DNA of 64,000 nucleotides from Thalassia testudinum (GCA_037157565.1 JAZHRO010000013.1:80159501-80223500), one strand, 5' to 3'. Shown: positions 34,291 through 46,095, counted from the stretch's first letter. The notes: a model not told the origin generated them from the letters alone. Translations and numbers: made by a program.

Positions 34291-34301
34291 GCATGGGGGT
34301 A
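34291..34301 (+). promoter_or_regulatory. Polypurine tract of element C
   Basis: GCATGGGGGTA directly before the 3' LTR start, identical to the tracts of A and J. Confidence 0.85.
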
Positions 34302-36507
34302 TAATGAGGTGTGACTCATCATAGCTAAAATGCCCAAGTTAGGCTAAAAACTAAGTTAAACACTATATAATTAGTACAAGAAACGGGTTAAGTGTCAGAA
34401 ATAACGGAAATGACCTAAAATAGCAAATTTGTACTAAAAATGCAAAATTAGATCACAAATTGAGATATTCTATTCAAAAATGTAATTTGATGATCCAATT
34501 TCAAATTAAACACAAATTTGGATTCAAAAGTTCAAATTGAAAGTGAAATCAATTTCATAAATGTTTAATTGAGCTTCAATAAAAACTTGGTTGCATTTGA
34601 ACATCATTTGAACCCTGCATCATTGACCTTACATCTAAGTCCTTAGGTTATTCACATTTCTTCATGTTTAAGACCCTCAAGGACCTAATTGCAAGCCACC
34701 AGGGACCTACTTGTAAGATGCAAGGACTACTCTGCCATCATTCTTCACCACTAATGGGCTTGTTTACAAATCTTCTACCCCTTCACCCTTAAAGGCTTCC
34801 TCGCAAAAATCCTAATACACCTGCAAGTTGAGCGATCACTATTCACCCATAGAACACATTGAATTATGGCCGTCGATCCTATGCATCTTCGATCCTAGGG
34901 CTGATCCAAAACCAATCTTTGCGCGCTCTCAAGCATGTCTTCACCTCCAATCCTAAATCCCATCTGACGGTGGGAATTTGTTCTAGACTTTCCCACCCTC
35001 CTTTTCTCTCTGTCTCACTTTCAAAGCCCTAAGCACTTAATCGCACCTCCATGGTGCTTTGATCCATTGGTTCAACTATTTAAACACCTCCCTTGAGCCC
35101 TGGGCTCTCCATCAGCTCCCACCCACACCTCTAGGTTGGTCACCTTCCTCCCTCTCTAGTACCTCCTAACCCCTTCACTCACCACACCTGTGACAGGGGC
35201 GTGGTTTTTCACCTTCAATTCTTCCTCGCCGCTAAGGATGACGTACGCTAGAGGACAACCCTGGAGCTCCACTAGAGATCTCTTCACTCACTGGAGACCC
35301 CCCTCCCTTCTTCCTCCTTAGCCACAGGCATTGCATCTAGGCAACCGCATTCTTCCTGTTAGATAGGATTTCCAACTTTCTAGAGTAGTTTAGAGTAGTG
35401 ATTAGTGTAATTAGACTAGCTAGGAGTATATTAGAAATCAGAATCAATGATGAACTGGTTGGAGTAGATTAGATTAGTTTAGATCACTTTCACCCTATCT
35501 AATCAATTCAGATCAGAGAGGTGTTTTTTGACCTCCATTTCGACTTATAAATCTTCCTCTACACTCAGCAATTCATTTTTTATTTTTCCCTCGCATTTTA
35601 TTCATTGATCACCCCTCCATTAAGGTCGAATTCAAATCTGAATTCACGCCTAAAATCCACCTGGGGGCTCTCCCATTCATTCCATAAATTCACAAAGACC
35701 CCCTGATCTGATTTTAATTGAACTGATTCACTCGATTCTTTCATATTTGGATTTCACGTCCAATTTTGTAATTTAGAGTCAATTTGGTTTTAAATGGATT
35801 TAACTGAGCGATTTGAGTTTTCATTCACTCATTTGGGTGTAATGCGATGAATCTAAGGTGTTTGATGTGGTTTTTAATTTTTAGATGAGTATAAGCCCAA
35901 TTTGAGTTGCATTTTGGGTAGTTTGACCAAGGATAATCAGTGACACTGATTTGAGGTCAAATGAGGACCCAAATGATTCTGAGATGATCACAAGATCACC
36001 TTGATCACCAATCAATGGTGTTTAAGAAGATCGGTTGATCTGATTAGTAATCAAAACTAAATCAAAAGCCTAAATTACACAACATGTTAATCTTAGGAAA
36101 AAAATGATTTCAATCTGATTTCCAAACGTGAAGTTGCTTTACATCAGACCTAAAGGGTCTGATTCTGATTTCTGAAGAGTCCTTGACTATCAGTCATATG
36201 GAAGCAGCTGCAACATGGTTTTAAGCTAACTAGTCCTTGAAGATGACATTTGATTTGAAGTTCAGTAGCATCTGAGCTGCTGAAATAGCACCAGCTGCAT
36301 TAGCTAAATGGTTGGATTTTGGGCTGGGTTTGATTGTTGTTTGAGCTGCTGATGTCGTTGTATATTGGAACATTTTATGCAAAAAGCATTCCTATATAAT
36401 TAATTGACAGAAATAAGATTGTAAATGCCTTGTAATAGATTTTGAAGTGTCTGTTAGCAACTCAGATCATGTAAAATATCCAAATGTGTATTTTGATGAA
36501 ATCAAGG
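34302..36507 (+). repeat. Element C 3' LTR, U3/R part, broken by element J
   Basis: Starts TAATGAGGTGTGACTCATCA (TG decayed to TA), the same family as the long LTR ending at 23388. TATTTAAA at 35077-35084 followed by CACCTCCC is a plausible TATA box and start region. At 36503-36507 (CAAGG) it is interrupted by element J; the remainder is not identifiable in the window. No supported gene: only short chance frames. Confidence 0.72.
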
Positions 36508-39120
36508 TGTTAACGTGCAAAATCGGTGTTTTAAAATCACTTCGTTGTAATATAGTTGAAATAGCACGAAAACAAATATAATTTATAACTCGAAGAATCG
36601 CAAGAAAATTTAAGGTCAAACACAAGGAGAAAGTATTGCAATTTAATCTCAAAGATCACAATAGAATCACAAATATAAGCAATTTATAATGAGAATTTGA
36701 TACAAAAATGATGTATCAGTAGAATCAAGTAACAATATGCAAAAGGAAGAGGGTAAAATGGTGATTTAAATCACCAAATTATCTTACAATGTTAAGCTCA
36801 CAAGTTATTCAAATATCAGAATCAAGAACATTTCAAATTAAGAACCACAGAACTAATGTATCAAACAACAAAATAGGCAGTCAGAGGCCTTAACCAGCAC
36901 CCAGCTACAGTGCCCTTAAGAAGCTCAAGAGCATCTTCTCTTCTTCTTAAGCCTTAGCGGCTACGCACAGAGGCACGAAGGGCCTCTTAGCGACTAAGTG
37001 TAGGGAGAGCACAATTGAGGGCAAAAACCTCCCCTTCTCTCTCTCTTTCCTTCTCTTCTTTCTCTCAGAGATCCAGGGTTAGTTGGTTTATCGGGTGGGT
37101 AACTGGATCTAGAATAGGGTGCAAGCCTGCGGGCGTGATCGCAGGCGAGCAGTGAGTGCTCGGGTAAGCGGGTGAAGTAGGGACTTGACCCCCGGTGACT
37201 TTGGTGATAAGGATAGAACACAAATTCCTTTTAACTGTGTGCGGGCGCTCTTCTCCCACTAATGTGTGACTATCCTATCCCCGTTCTTAGTGTGTGAGTA
37301 GCTACTGAAGGCACGTCCAATTGAGGTAGCAGGATTGTTTTATGCTCCCAATTGAAAGCTTGGACTTCTTCCTGGAAGTATTCTGCATCACCTGAAGTAG
37401 CAACCTAGACCTGATGTAGCAAGAACACCTACTTCGAGATCTCTTCAAGGAGCATTGTCAATAGCGATGGCGGCCACAAACCTGAAACACAAAAATGACC
37501 TTAATGACCTCGTCACAATAGCTCAATAGGAATGCGATGATGTGGCGAAGGCGATGGTGATGGTGGGATGCCGTGAACATGGTCGAAGGTGGCTGGCGGA
37601 GATGAAATTTGACAGTGGAAGATGGGTTGTTGGGTGGAAGAACTGAGCGGCCAAACCCCTCAATTTCTTGAGGGGTTTTGGTCGCAAGGTTGTGGCGATG
37701 GTGTAGGGATTGGAAGCGGGTGAGTTGGTGGAGTGTAGCAGTCGCTAGGGCATGCCGGAGGTATGCCGGTGAGGTGGAAGTCGGAGGACGTGTGGGCGAG
37801 TTGATGGTCGAAACGAAGATGTAGTGGCATGGAGATGATGAGTAGTCAGAGTAGAGTTGATGAGGCTAGCTAACGGATGACAAGGGTGGAGGAGGCGCCG
37901 GGTCTGGTTTAGCCGACGTCGGAGGTAATGAAAGCTTCAATGAGGTAGAGCGGCGACAACGAAGGGTTAGGAGGCACCTCACTAGTATTGCGAGGTGTGG
38001 AAAAGAAAGGGGAATTGAAACCAACTGCCTATGGTATGTGGCGGCCGACGAAGAAGCTGGGGGAAGAAGGTCACTGGAGACAAACTTGGAGTGAGATGGA
38101 GGTAGGAAGAGAAGAAGGATTTTAGCTCAAAGTTTGCTAAGGAGGTAAGGTAGTTGATGAGGGTCTTTTATAGGCCTAAAGTCGAGCTTCAAGCTTGGAA
38201 ACCAAGCTTGAAAGCTCAAAAATCACGGAGTAGGACTTGGAAACTTCCAAGAGTTCGCATGAACCCTAGCATGAGAATTGGAAGGCAAGATCGGGTTTAG
38301 ATTAAAGGGCATCTCTTCATGAATCTCCCTTCCAATTTTGGAAGGGTCTGGCCGCGAAATTAAGGAGTAATTCTTGATTGAAGGTTTGTTGCTAATGGGT
38401 TTAGGAGTTCTGCAAACATGGAGGGGGCGGGGACCGGTTGGTGAAGAAGATGATGAGGTTAGGGGGGTATTTGCAATATATTTTGAAAGCAAGGGGCCTA
38501 TGTGAGGAAAAAAAACTCAGACTGGACAAAAATGCAAACTAGGTAAATATGATCTCTGATTGGGTCAAAATTTTGGTACAAATCAAATTTGGACCCAAGG
38601 AATATGATGGTGAAGTTGAATTTTTGTTTTGACTAAGTTTGACTAGATAATTTGCATAGAAACCCAAATTAGGACAACTGTCCATCTACTCTATTTTAGG
38701 TCAAAATGGATTCTAATGGTCAAATAAAAGGTACCAAACCTTAAAGAATATTTTTATATGATTTTTAGAAGGTTTAGGTGAATTTTATCCTGACCAGAAC
38801 CTCAGTTAATTAAGTGGGTCTATTTTTAGGGTTTTAGATATTCATTAATTCTCAAGATATGTGAAAACACGTTTCTGTCTACATGGACCCTCTTATTGAT
38901 TATTAATGACTATTTGACCTTTAATTAACCCCTGGAATATCCCGTGGTTATTCTATATTTGTGGAATGTTGTTGACTTTGTAGAAATAACCCTGTATTCT
39001 TCTCCTCTTTACAAAATAGGATAATGTGCCCTTAGGAACTTCTAATGGAAATGTAGGAGCTTTTATCAACCTTATCAGACCGAATTGAGCTAGTTATGGC
39101 TCACGATGGTGTTCCCATCA
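36508..39120 (-). repeat. Element J 3' LTR (2.6 kb)
   Basis: On the minus strand it starts TGATGGGAACACCATCGTGA at 39120, right after a polypurine tract, and ends GCACGTTAACA at 36508. Same family as I, K and N. It contains the palindrome GGTGATTTAAATCACC (36760-36775), a TATAAAAG box (minus strand, 38165-38172) and a strong hairpin at 38184-38217 beside it. Bases 36503-36507 (CAAGG) are one target duplication; the other is not found because the element is truncated on the right. Confidence 0.82.
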
Positions 39121-39131
39121 TACCCCCATGC
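39121..39131 (-). promoter_or_regulatory. Polypurine tract of element J
   Basis: Minus-strand GCATGGGGGTA touching the TGATGG start of the LTR. This shows that 36508-39120 is a 3' LTR and that the element body lies to its right. Confidence 0.85.
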
Positions 39132-40759
39132 CTAGCTTATGCTAGTCCCTTAGCAAAATTCTATGGATCAAACCAGTTATTTAGGTTGGATGTAATTATC
39201 CAGATGCCCTACTAAGCTTCATCTCTAGGAATCAAATCTTAACATCAATAGTAGGCCTAGAGGTACATAAGTACCAGTCGAGATCCAGACATGACTAGCT
39301 TTCGCCTTAGTCTGCTATGAAGGTTTCTAAGGCCTGCAAGAACTATCCTAAGGTTCATTGGACCCAGCGGTTAAAGCACCATGCTTGTAACATGGTTAGC
39401 CCAGGTTCAGTTTGCTAGAGCATTTTTTTATGAGAGAGCGATAGAAGAAGATTTTCATTTTTGGAGAGCTTTCTCTCTCTTTTTGTTTTTATCATTTTTC
39501 CTTAAATCTAGAATTGGATTGGCCCTAAACACGGTCTGATTGGATTCCTTGTCCCCACCATCAATCCTCGTAGGGTCACTGGCAAATGACACATCGGGAT
39601 AGTGCCGCTCATGGCAACCCTCAGAACCCTCGCTTTCGACACTTCGGGATAGTGCCGCCCATGGTGTTCTGTAGCTAAATCTAGACCCTGGCAATCGATA
39701 TTTCGTGATAATGCCTCCCATGACTTGAACCAGCACAAGGTGCTTACGTGCTCCCAGTAGGATATTTAGATATTCTAGGAGACAAGCACTGAGGAGAGAT
39801 ATGTTATTGCTCATCTTCGAGGGGAATTTCCCGCCTCTCCATATCGGGAACTCGTCCAAATCAACCTGTGTTTTCGAGTCACTCCTAATCTAGATCTTAG
39901 GACCATTCTCAGAGCAACATAAATGCTTTTTGGTGTGATTTCATATTTAAGCGCACAAAACCAGACTGTGTGTGATTTAGCATGCTTAAGTTACCGAGTC
40001 CCACAAACCAGAGGTAAACTAGCAGGGCCAAATAAACTAGAGGTCTATTAGCAGGGCCGAATAATCTCTAAGCCTTAGACATAATACATAAGCTTTGCAT
40101 TTTCCTCAACCTCTTGAGGATTAATCTGGATCTTAACAAATACTTGAGTGTTTAAATCTCAAACCAGATCGAAGAGGCCTAAGGTCGGTATTTGCCACTA
40201 ATCCCTTAAGTTTTAGCCTTCCAGGTCTTAATTCATCATTCGATCCAACCTAGAAGTTAGGTAAGTTCCATATTATTTTGAAGGGACTCTCTTTTTGTTC
40301 TTTCTTTTTGCTCATTTCTTTCCCTTTCTTTTTCTGTTTCTTCCCTCCTTTTTCTACATGTATCTCACATAGGCCTTCCTTTCTCTCAACCTCCTTTTTT
40401 TTTTTGATAAAACCCTTTTGTGATATGATTTTCATAGCATTTTATACTTTAATACCCCCTATGCCTACGATTGGAAATGTCCTCATCGTAAATTAGGTGG
40501 GTTCGAGTTCAGCTTAGATCGTACATTAGAACGGGGTCAAAGGGTGGGTGAATGGGTCGGGATGACTATTGCATATGATTTCAAGCTCTGGTATGAATAC
40601 CAGAGGTGGAGTCGGCTGTTCTAATGGACAAACCCTAAAGTGCAATATGAATTCAGCAAAGGGATATGTCAAAAGGGTTCTGGGTTTTTTCAAAAGATGA
40701 CGGGTTGCCTCTCGTAAAGAGCTAAGTTTAACGCCAACAGCTAAGGGCAATGAGCTCAG
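39132..40759 (-). other. Element J noncoding domain between integrase and 3' LTR
   Basis: No supported gene. It includes a tRNA-like sequence at 39352-39429 and about three imperfect copies of a roughly 60-base unit at 39586-39730 around ATCGGGATAGTGCCGCTCAT. The latter cause the 134-codon minus-strand frame 39455-39859, which I do not consider a gene. Near 40700 the GGGTTGCCTCTCG segment corresponds to the post-integrase hairpin seen in A and D. Confidence 0.65.
39352..39429 (+). other. tRNA-Thr(UGU)-like sequence, degenerate
   Basis: A-box-like TGGACCCAGCGG (39359-39370), a perfect anticodon arm with stem CCATG/CATGG around the loop CTTGTAA (39379-39395), a B-box-like GGTTCAGTTTG (39404-39414) and a run of seven T (39423-39429). 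The T stem and acceptor stem are decayed. It may be an old tRNA gene copy or the head of a SINE captured by element J. Unlikely to make a working tRNA. Confidence 0.5.
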
Positions 40760-40935
40760 GGGGAATGGAGATCAAAAGATAACACAGCCAAGTTCATGTC
40801 AGTGAGTTTGATGAACAATTTGAGTATCTGACCGTTCAGGATAAATGGTTCAGAATCAAGGCTGAGTTTACTGATTTTGATGGCTCCATTTCCAAAAACA
40901 CGTCTGATGGCATCGCCATCATCCTCTATAACTAA
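40760..40935 (-). pseudogene. C-terminal integrase remnant of element J
   Basis: On the minus strand it reads FGNGAIKISKLSLDSEPFIL then NGQILKLFIKL, the last part of integrase as in C (DNGAVEIIEINKSEPFTI). Upstream coding is lost: at about 40936 the homology stops and plus-strand sequence of element L follows. Confidence 0.72.
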
Positions 40936-41116
40936 CCTAATTTAGCTAAGTCCTAAGGTTAAATTTACTTGAATAATACATAAAAAGGGTACAATGTAAT
41001 AAGGATAAGGGATCATCAGATTAAACCCAAAAGACAACTAAATAGGGTCAAAATAGCCAATTTAGGGTTTCCTTTGAAAATCAAGCTATCAAGACAATAA
41101 TCTATTTTGCTATCGG
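40936..41116. other. Junction between element J and element L
   Basis: About 180 AT-rich bases without a recognisable frame on either strand. They separate a minus-strand integrase end from a plus-strand protease, so an inversion or deletion breakpoint lies here. Confidence 0.5.
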
Positions 41117-41640
41117 AGTAGGTTAGCTCCATTATCATGAGCAAGCTTCCACAAAAATTAAAAGACCCTGGTACCCCTCTAATCTCCTGCAAGATCGGAG
41201 ATTTAGAATTCAACCGAGCTCTTCTAGATTTAGGTGCATCCATTAACCTTATTCCCACATCTCTCCTAAAATATTTTGAGGACCCTAAACTTAAACCCAT
41301 GGAAGTGACCTTGCAGTTAGCAGATCAATCTATTAAGTCACCCCGTGGAATTTTGAAGGATGCAGTAGTAAGAGTCTGGGATTTTTATTTTCCGGTTGAT
41401 TTTATTGTATTAGACATGGATACACTAGAAAACCTGAAAGAGACACCTATAATCTTGGAGAGACCGTTGTTAGCAATAGCTAGGGCAAACATTAATTATG
41501 AGGAGGCCCAGATGGGGGATAGGACAATGAAAATTGACATTTTTAAGGCCCGTAGAGGAATTAATTGTGGTGTAATTCAAGAGTTGAATAGAATCAATTC
41601 ACTTCTTGAGGACCCTATTGCTGATTTGGATTAAATACTC
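41117..41640 (+). pseudogene. Aspartic protease of element L
   Basis: Open frame 41137-41634 beginning within the SSII-(M)SKLPQKLKDPG segment. Active loop ALLDLGASINLIP is intact; then LQLADQSIKSPRGILKDAVV, FPVDFIVLDMD and IILERPLLAIARANIN. ILERP replaces the usual ILGRP. No gag precedes it; the 5' part of L is missing. It is followed by a short spacer and the RT linker. Confidence 0.87.
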
Positions 41641-43356
41641 CTGAGCAAGAACCCTTAGAAGCCCAATCCCAATTACACCTTGAGGAACCAAGTCCACCTC
41701 TAGTTCCCCCTTAAGCTAACCCCGACCTTCTTGCTGCTACTGAGAATCAGGTACTTGAGTTGAAACGGCTTTCTGACAATCTCAAGTACATCTTTTTGGG
41801 TCCAAACAACACATTTCCTGTGATTATCAACTCTTCTCTATCCACAGATCAGGAAACACGTCTGATTTCCGTCCTTCAAGAGCATCGTAAGACCATTGGT
41901 TGGACCTTGGATGATCTCACCAGCATAAGCCCTTCTTACTGTACCCACAGTATCTTTACAGAAGAAGGCTCACAACCTACGTGCGAAGGACAGTGCTGAC
42001 TCAACCCAATCTTCAAGAGGTCGTGAAGAAAGGGATAATAAAATGGTTTGATGTGGATATTATCTATCCCATCTTTGATAGCCATTGGGTTAGCCCAATT
42101 CATTTGGTACCTAAAAAGGCTGGGCTAACCATCATCAAATCTAAGTTTGGAGAATCCATCCCCACCCGTATTACAAATTTGTGGAGAGTCTGCATAGACT
42201 ACAGGAAATTGAATACCTCCACAAAGAAGGATCATGTCCCACTACCTTTTATCAATCAGATTATTGAAAAATTAGTGGGAAATCAGTACTTCTATTTCTT
42301 GGATGGATACTTGGGCTATAATCAAGTGGCCATTCATCCTGAAGACCAGGAGAAAACCACATTCACCTGTCCTTACGGGACATTTGCGTTCTGTAGAATG
42401 CCATTCGGACTTTACAATGCACCCACCACCTTCCAGCAGTGCATGCTGGCAATATTCTCAGACAAGGTGGGTGAATTTTTAGAGGTCTTCATGGATGATT
42501 TTTCCGTATTCGGAAAAACTTTTGGTGAATTCTAGACCACTTGAAGAAGATCCTCCAATGATGCATCGATGTAAATCTGGTCCTAAGCCAGGAAAATAGC
42601 CATTTTATGGTTCCCCAGCGAATCGTTCTTGGACACCTTGCGTTTGCACAAGGTATCCAGGTTGACTGAGTAAAGATCAACTTGATATCTAAGCTCCCTC
42701 CTCCCTCCTCAATCAAAGAAATTAGATCTTTCTTGGGGCACGTCAGATTCTACTGATGTTTTATCTCTGATTTCTCAAAAATCTCTAGGCCCCTGACTTG
42801 TTATCGAAGGATATTCCCTTCGATTTCTCGGACAAGTGTGCCAATGCTTTAAAAATCCTTAAGGACCTAGTCACCAAGGCACCAATATTGCAACCCCCTG
42901 ACTGGTCTCTTCCCTTTGAGATCATGTATGATGCTTCAGATTATGCTGTGGGGGTAGTCCTTAGTCGGAAAATTGATGGAAAACCCGTAGTGATCTATTA
43001 TGCGAGTAAAATGTTAGATGAAGCCCAACATAATTACATGATCACTGAGAAGGAACTTCCAGCTGTTGCCTTCGCCTTGGAGAAATTCCGATCGTACGTA
43101 CTCGGGTCCCGCATCATCATATACTCAGACCACACTACAATACGACACTTACTCACCTAGAGGGATGTGAAGCCCCATCTAATTCGTTGGATCTTGCTTC
43201 TAAAAGAATTTGATTTAGAGATTTGTGACAAAGTGGGTAAATAGAATGTAGTTGCAGACCATCTATCCCACCTTCCCTCATCTATCATTGACCCTTCAGT
43301 GCCTATTACTGAACATTTCCCGGATGAGAATCTTATGGGCATAAATGCTGGGCTTC
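41641..43356 (+). pseudogene. Reverse transcriptase-RNase H of element L, broken
   Basis: LKYIFLGPNNTFPVIINSSL and GWTLDDLTSISPSYCTHSIF (41760-41999), then after a frameshift QEVVKKGIIKWFDVDIIYPI, WRVCIDYRKLN, KDHVPLPFINQI, FYFLDGYLGYNQVA and FMDDFSVFG up to a stop at 42535. The connection domain continues with several stops to 42798. RNase [13 protein letters not shown] (C to Y before the first aspartate), TEKELPAVAFALEKFR, YSDHTT, DHLSHLP. It ends at GINAGLP where solo LTR K is inserted. Confidence 0.9.
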
Positions 43357-43361
43357 CCCGA

Positions 43362-46095
43362 TGTTGAGTAGCGCAAAATCGGTGTTTGAGATAGATACGT
43401 TGTAGTATAGACCAAATTTGCTCGTCAACAAATACAATTTATAACTCGAATTCAAAAGAGTATCCGAGGTCGAACACAGGGAGCAAATATGAAATTCACA
43501 CGCTAATCTCAATAAATAATATAAATGAGCACAATTAATGATAACAATTACTCAAAACTAATATTCAATGTAGCATGTGAGTACATCAAGAATCTATTGA
43601 GGCGAAAAGTCATCTCATGTAACATAATGGTGATTTAAATCACCAATTATTAGATTAGATATACATATAATAATTACCTAATGATCTAAATAAATGAACA
43701 GTGTTAACCACTTTAAATCCATGTAAGCTTTAGTGCATAGTGCACTCCCTGTCAAGTAAATCAGACGACAGAGCTCTCAATCAGACAGCTTAACCGTCCA
43801 CTCCTACAGTGCCAAGAGGGCACTCTTCTTTCTTCTGATCTTCTCTTGGCTTCTTCTTCTACCTCTCTTCTTCTTCTTCTTTCTTCTTTCTTCCTTCTTT
43901 CAGCATGCACATGCCTCTCTTCTTTTCACACACAAAGGCCTTCACAACCCTCGAATTTTGGCTAAGTATTGCATAGAGACACTTCCTTCAGAGAGCAAAA
44001 ACCCCCCTTTCCCCACTCTCTCTTTCTTTCTCTCTTTCCCTCCTTATCAATGTCTGGTCAGATGCTCGGGTAATCAAGTATTAGGGATCCGTGTACCTGG
44101 GACCAAGGCTGTGTGTGTGTCACAGCTGAGGTGTGCTCGGGTTAAGCAGGTAATCGAGTATGAGCCAGGCCTACATGGAGGCGTCAAGCGTGAGGCGTGT
44201 GGGGTGTGCAAGGACCTCACCCCTAGTGTTACTTGAGGCGAATAGCTAAGATAAGAAAATCAATTTATGTGTTGCAGGACGCGCTGTGCTCCATGAGGTG
44301 GGACTAAATCCCACAGCTTCTTCACACAGCTGCGGATGGAATGCTTTCCCAATAAGAGCTGAAGTAGCCCTCAGTGCTCCAAATAGGAGGCCTGGGTCGC
44401 TTCCTGGGATGAGTCCACAACGCCTGGGGTGTACACCTGGGAGCTTCACGAAGAAGCTCCAACAATGGCGCGATAGGTTCTATACCTGAAATCAAGAAGA
44501 TGGTCCTTCGACCATGTTAAATCAGTTCAAAAGGTTTGCTGGAGCACAGCGAATGTGGCGGTGGTGGTTTCGTGGTGTGAGAGTGAGTGTGGCAGCCGGA
44601 CGGAGGCAGATATGGAAGCCGATGATGGGTGTGTTCGGGGGAGGTCGTGAGAGCGTGAATGGTGAAATAAAGAGAGGGCTTTTGTTTGTGAAGTCGAGGC
44701 GAAGGTCTAGGGCATGGTGGCGAGGCAAATGGAGGGGTGTAGCAGCGGGGATGCCTCGCCAAAGGAGTGGTCGGAGACAGAGAAGATGAGGGTGATTCAC
44801 GGAGTTGAGGGGTCTTTTTGGGTTTTTGGGGTGTAAAAATAACCTAAGATGCTAAGTTAACTAAACTAACCCTAATCTAATAGACGAAGGGGTAGAGTTG
44901 GCACAGGGATTGGCAGGCCGATGCTGTGGAAGACGAAGGCTCCAGTGTGGGTAAGACGGCGAGGACGATGGAGGGAGAGGCGTCGACTAGTACGACACGA
45001 CGCAGAGTAAGACGAGGAAGGAGAATCTGCCGCCAGTATTGTGGATAGACGACAAGGGAGGTTGGAGAAGATCACCGGACGTCGAGGAGCTATTAGGCTA
45101 GAGAGGAGGGAGGAATTGAGGGTTTTCCAGCCAAATTCGAGCATAAGGAAAGCAGTTTGTCATGGGGATCCTTATATAGGCCTCAGGGAGTTAGTTTAAC
45201 TTGGGAATCAAGCTTTGCAAGCTTAGAAAGCTCGTCGGAGTTAGAAACTCAAAAGATACCTGAATCTCTCATGTGTTCGCTTGAGAGATTGAGAAGGTTA
45301 TGGAGATTGAAACTTGATCCGTTGGAGAGAGAACTTCTCAAGGAATCTCCCTTCCAATTTTGAAAGGAATTCATTGATTTGAGAATGAGTTCAATGGTGG
45401 AGGAACCTATTTGCAAAGAGTGACGACAAAGATAGGGGCCTATTTGTAAGAAATTCAAAAGTTAGGGGCATGTGTGTGAGAGAAAAGACTCAAACTGGAC
45501 CAAACTGCAAACTAGGTCAAGACAATATCTGATTGGGCCCAAATTTTGGTACAAACCTAATTTGGACCCAAAGAATCCAATGGTGAAGTTAGATTTATGT
45601 TTTGACCAAGTTTGATTAGATAATTTATGTAAAAATATAAATTATGACAATTGTCTGTCTAAGACTCTATTTTAGGTTAAATTAGGTTCTAATAGTCAAA
45701 TTGAAGGTACCAAATCTTAGAGAATATTTTTCTATGATTTTAGAGGGTTTAGGTGGATTTTATCCTGACCAGAACCTCAGTGGATTAAGCGGATCTATTT
45801 TTAGGATTTCAGATGTCATTTAATTCTCGAAACGCGTGAAAACCCATTTCTGTCTACACGGACCTACTTCTTAGAAATTTATGACCATTTGACCTCTGAT
45901 TAACCCCTGAGAAATCCCGTGATTGTTCTGCAATTGAGATATGCTGTTAAAACTGCAGTTTTACTGTTGTTTTCTTGTTATTCTCTCAGAATGATTATGC
46001 AAAGAATTATGGTCCTCTAGCACTTATGTAGGAGCATTTATTCCTTGATTATGACTAATTAAAGCTAGATATGGCTGATGATGACGTTATCATCA
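43362..46095 (-). repeat. Solo LTR K (2.73 kb) inside element L
   Basis: On the minus strand it starts TGATGATAACGTCATCATCA (46095) and ends CTACTCAACA (43362). Flanks CCCGA (43357-43361) and CCTGA (46096-46100) are a target duplication with one mismatch, and the pol frame resumes across it (GLP then YVDIVNYLAS). A TATATAA box is at 45172-45178 on the minus strand. The palindrome GGTGATTTAAATCACC is at 43629-43644 and the tRNA-Asp-like CGTTGTAGTATAG at 43398-43410. No internal sequence or polypurine tract is present, so the full element recombined to a solo LTR. Confidence 0.9.

Noticed and set aside
39455..39859. 134-codon frame with internal repeats
   Set aside because: Spans imperfect 60-base repeats in the noncoding domain of J; no homology to a known protein and no counterpart in A, C or D.
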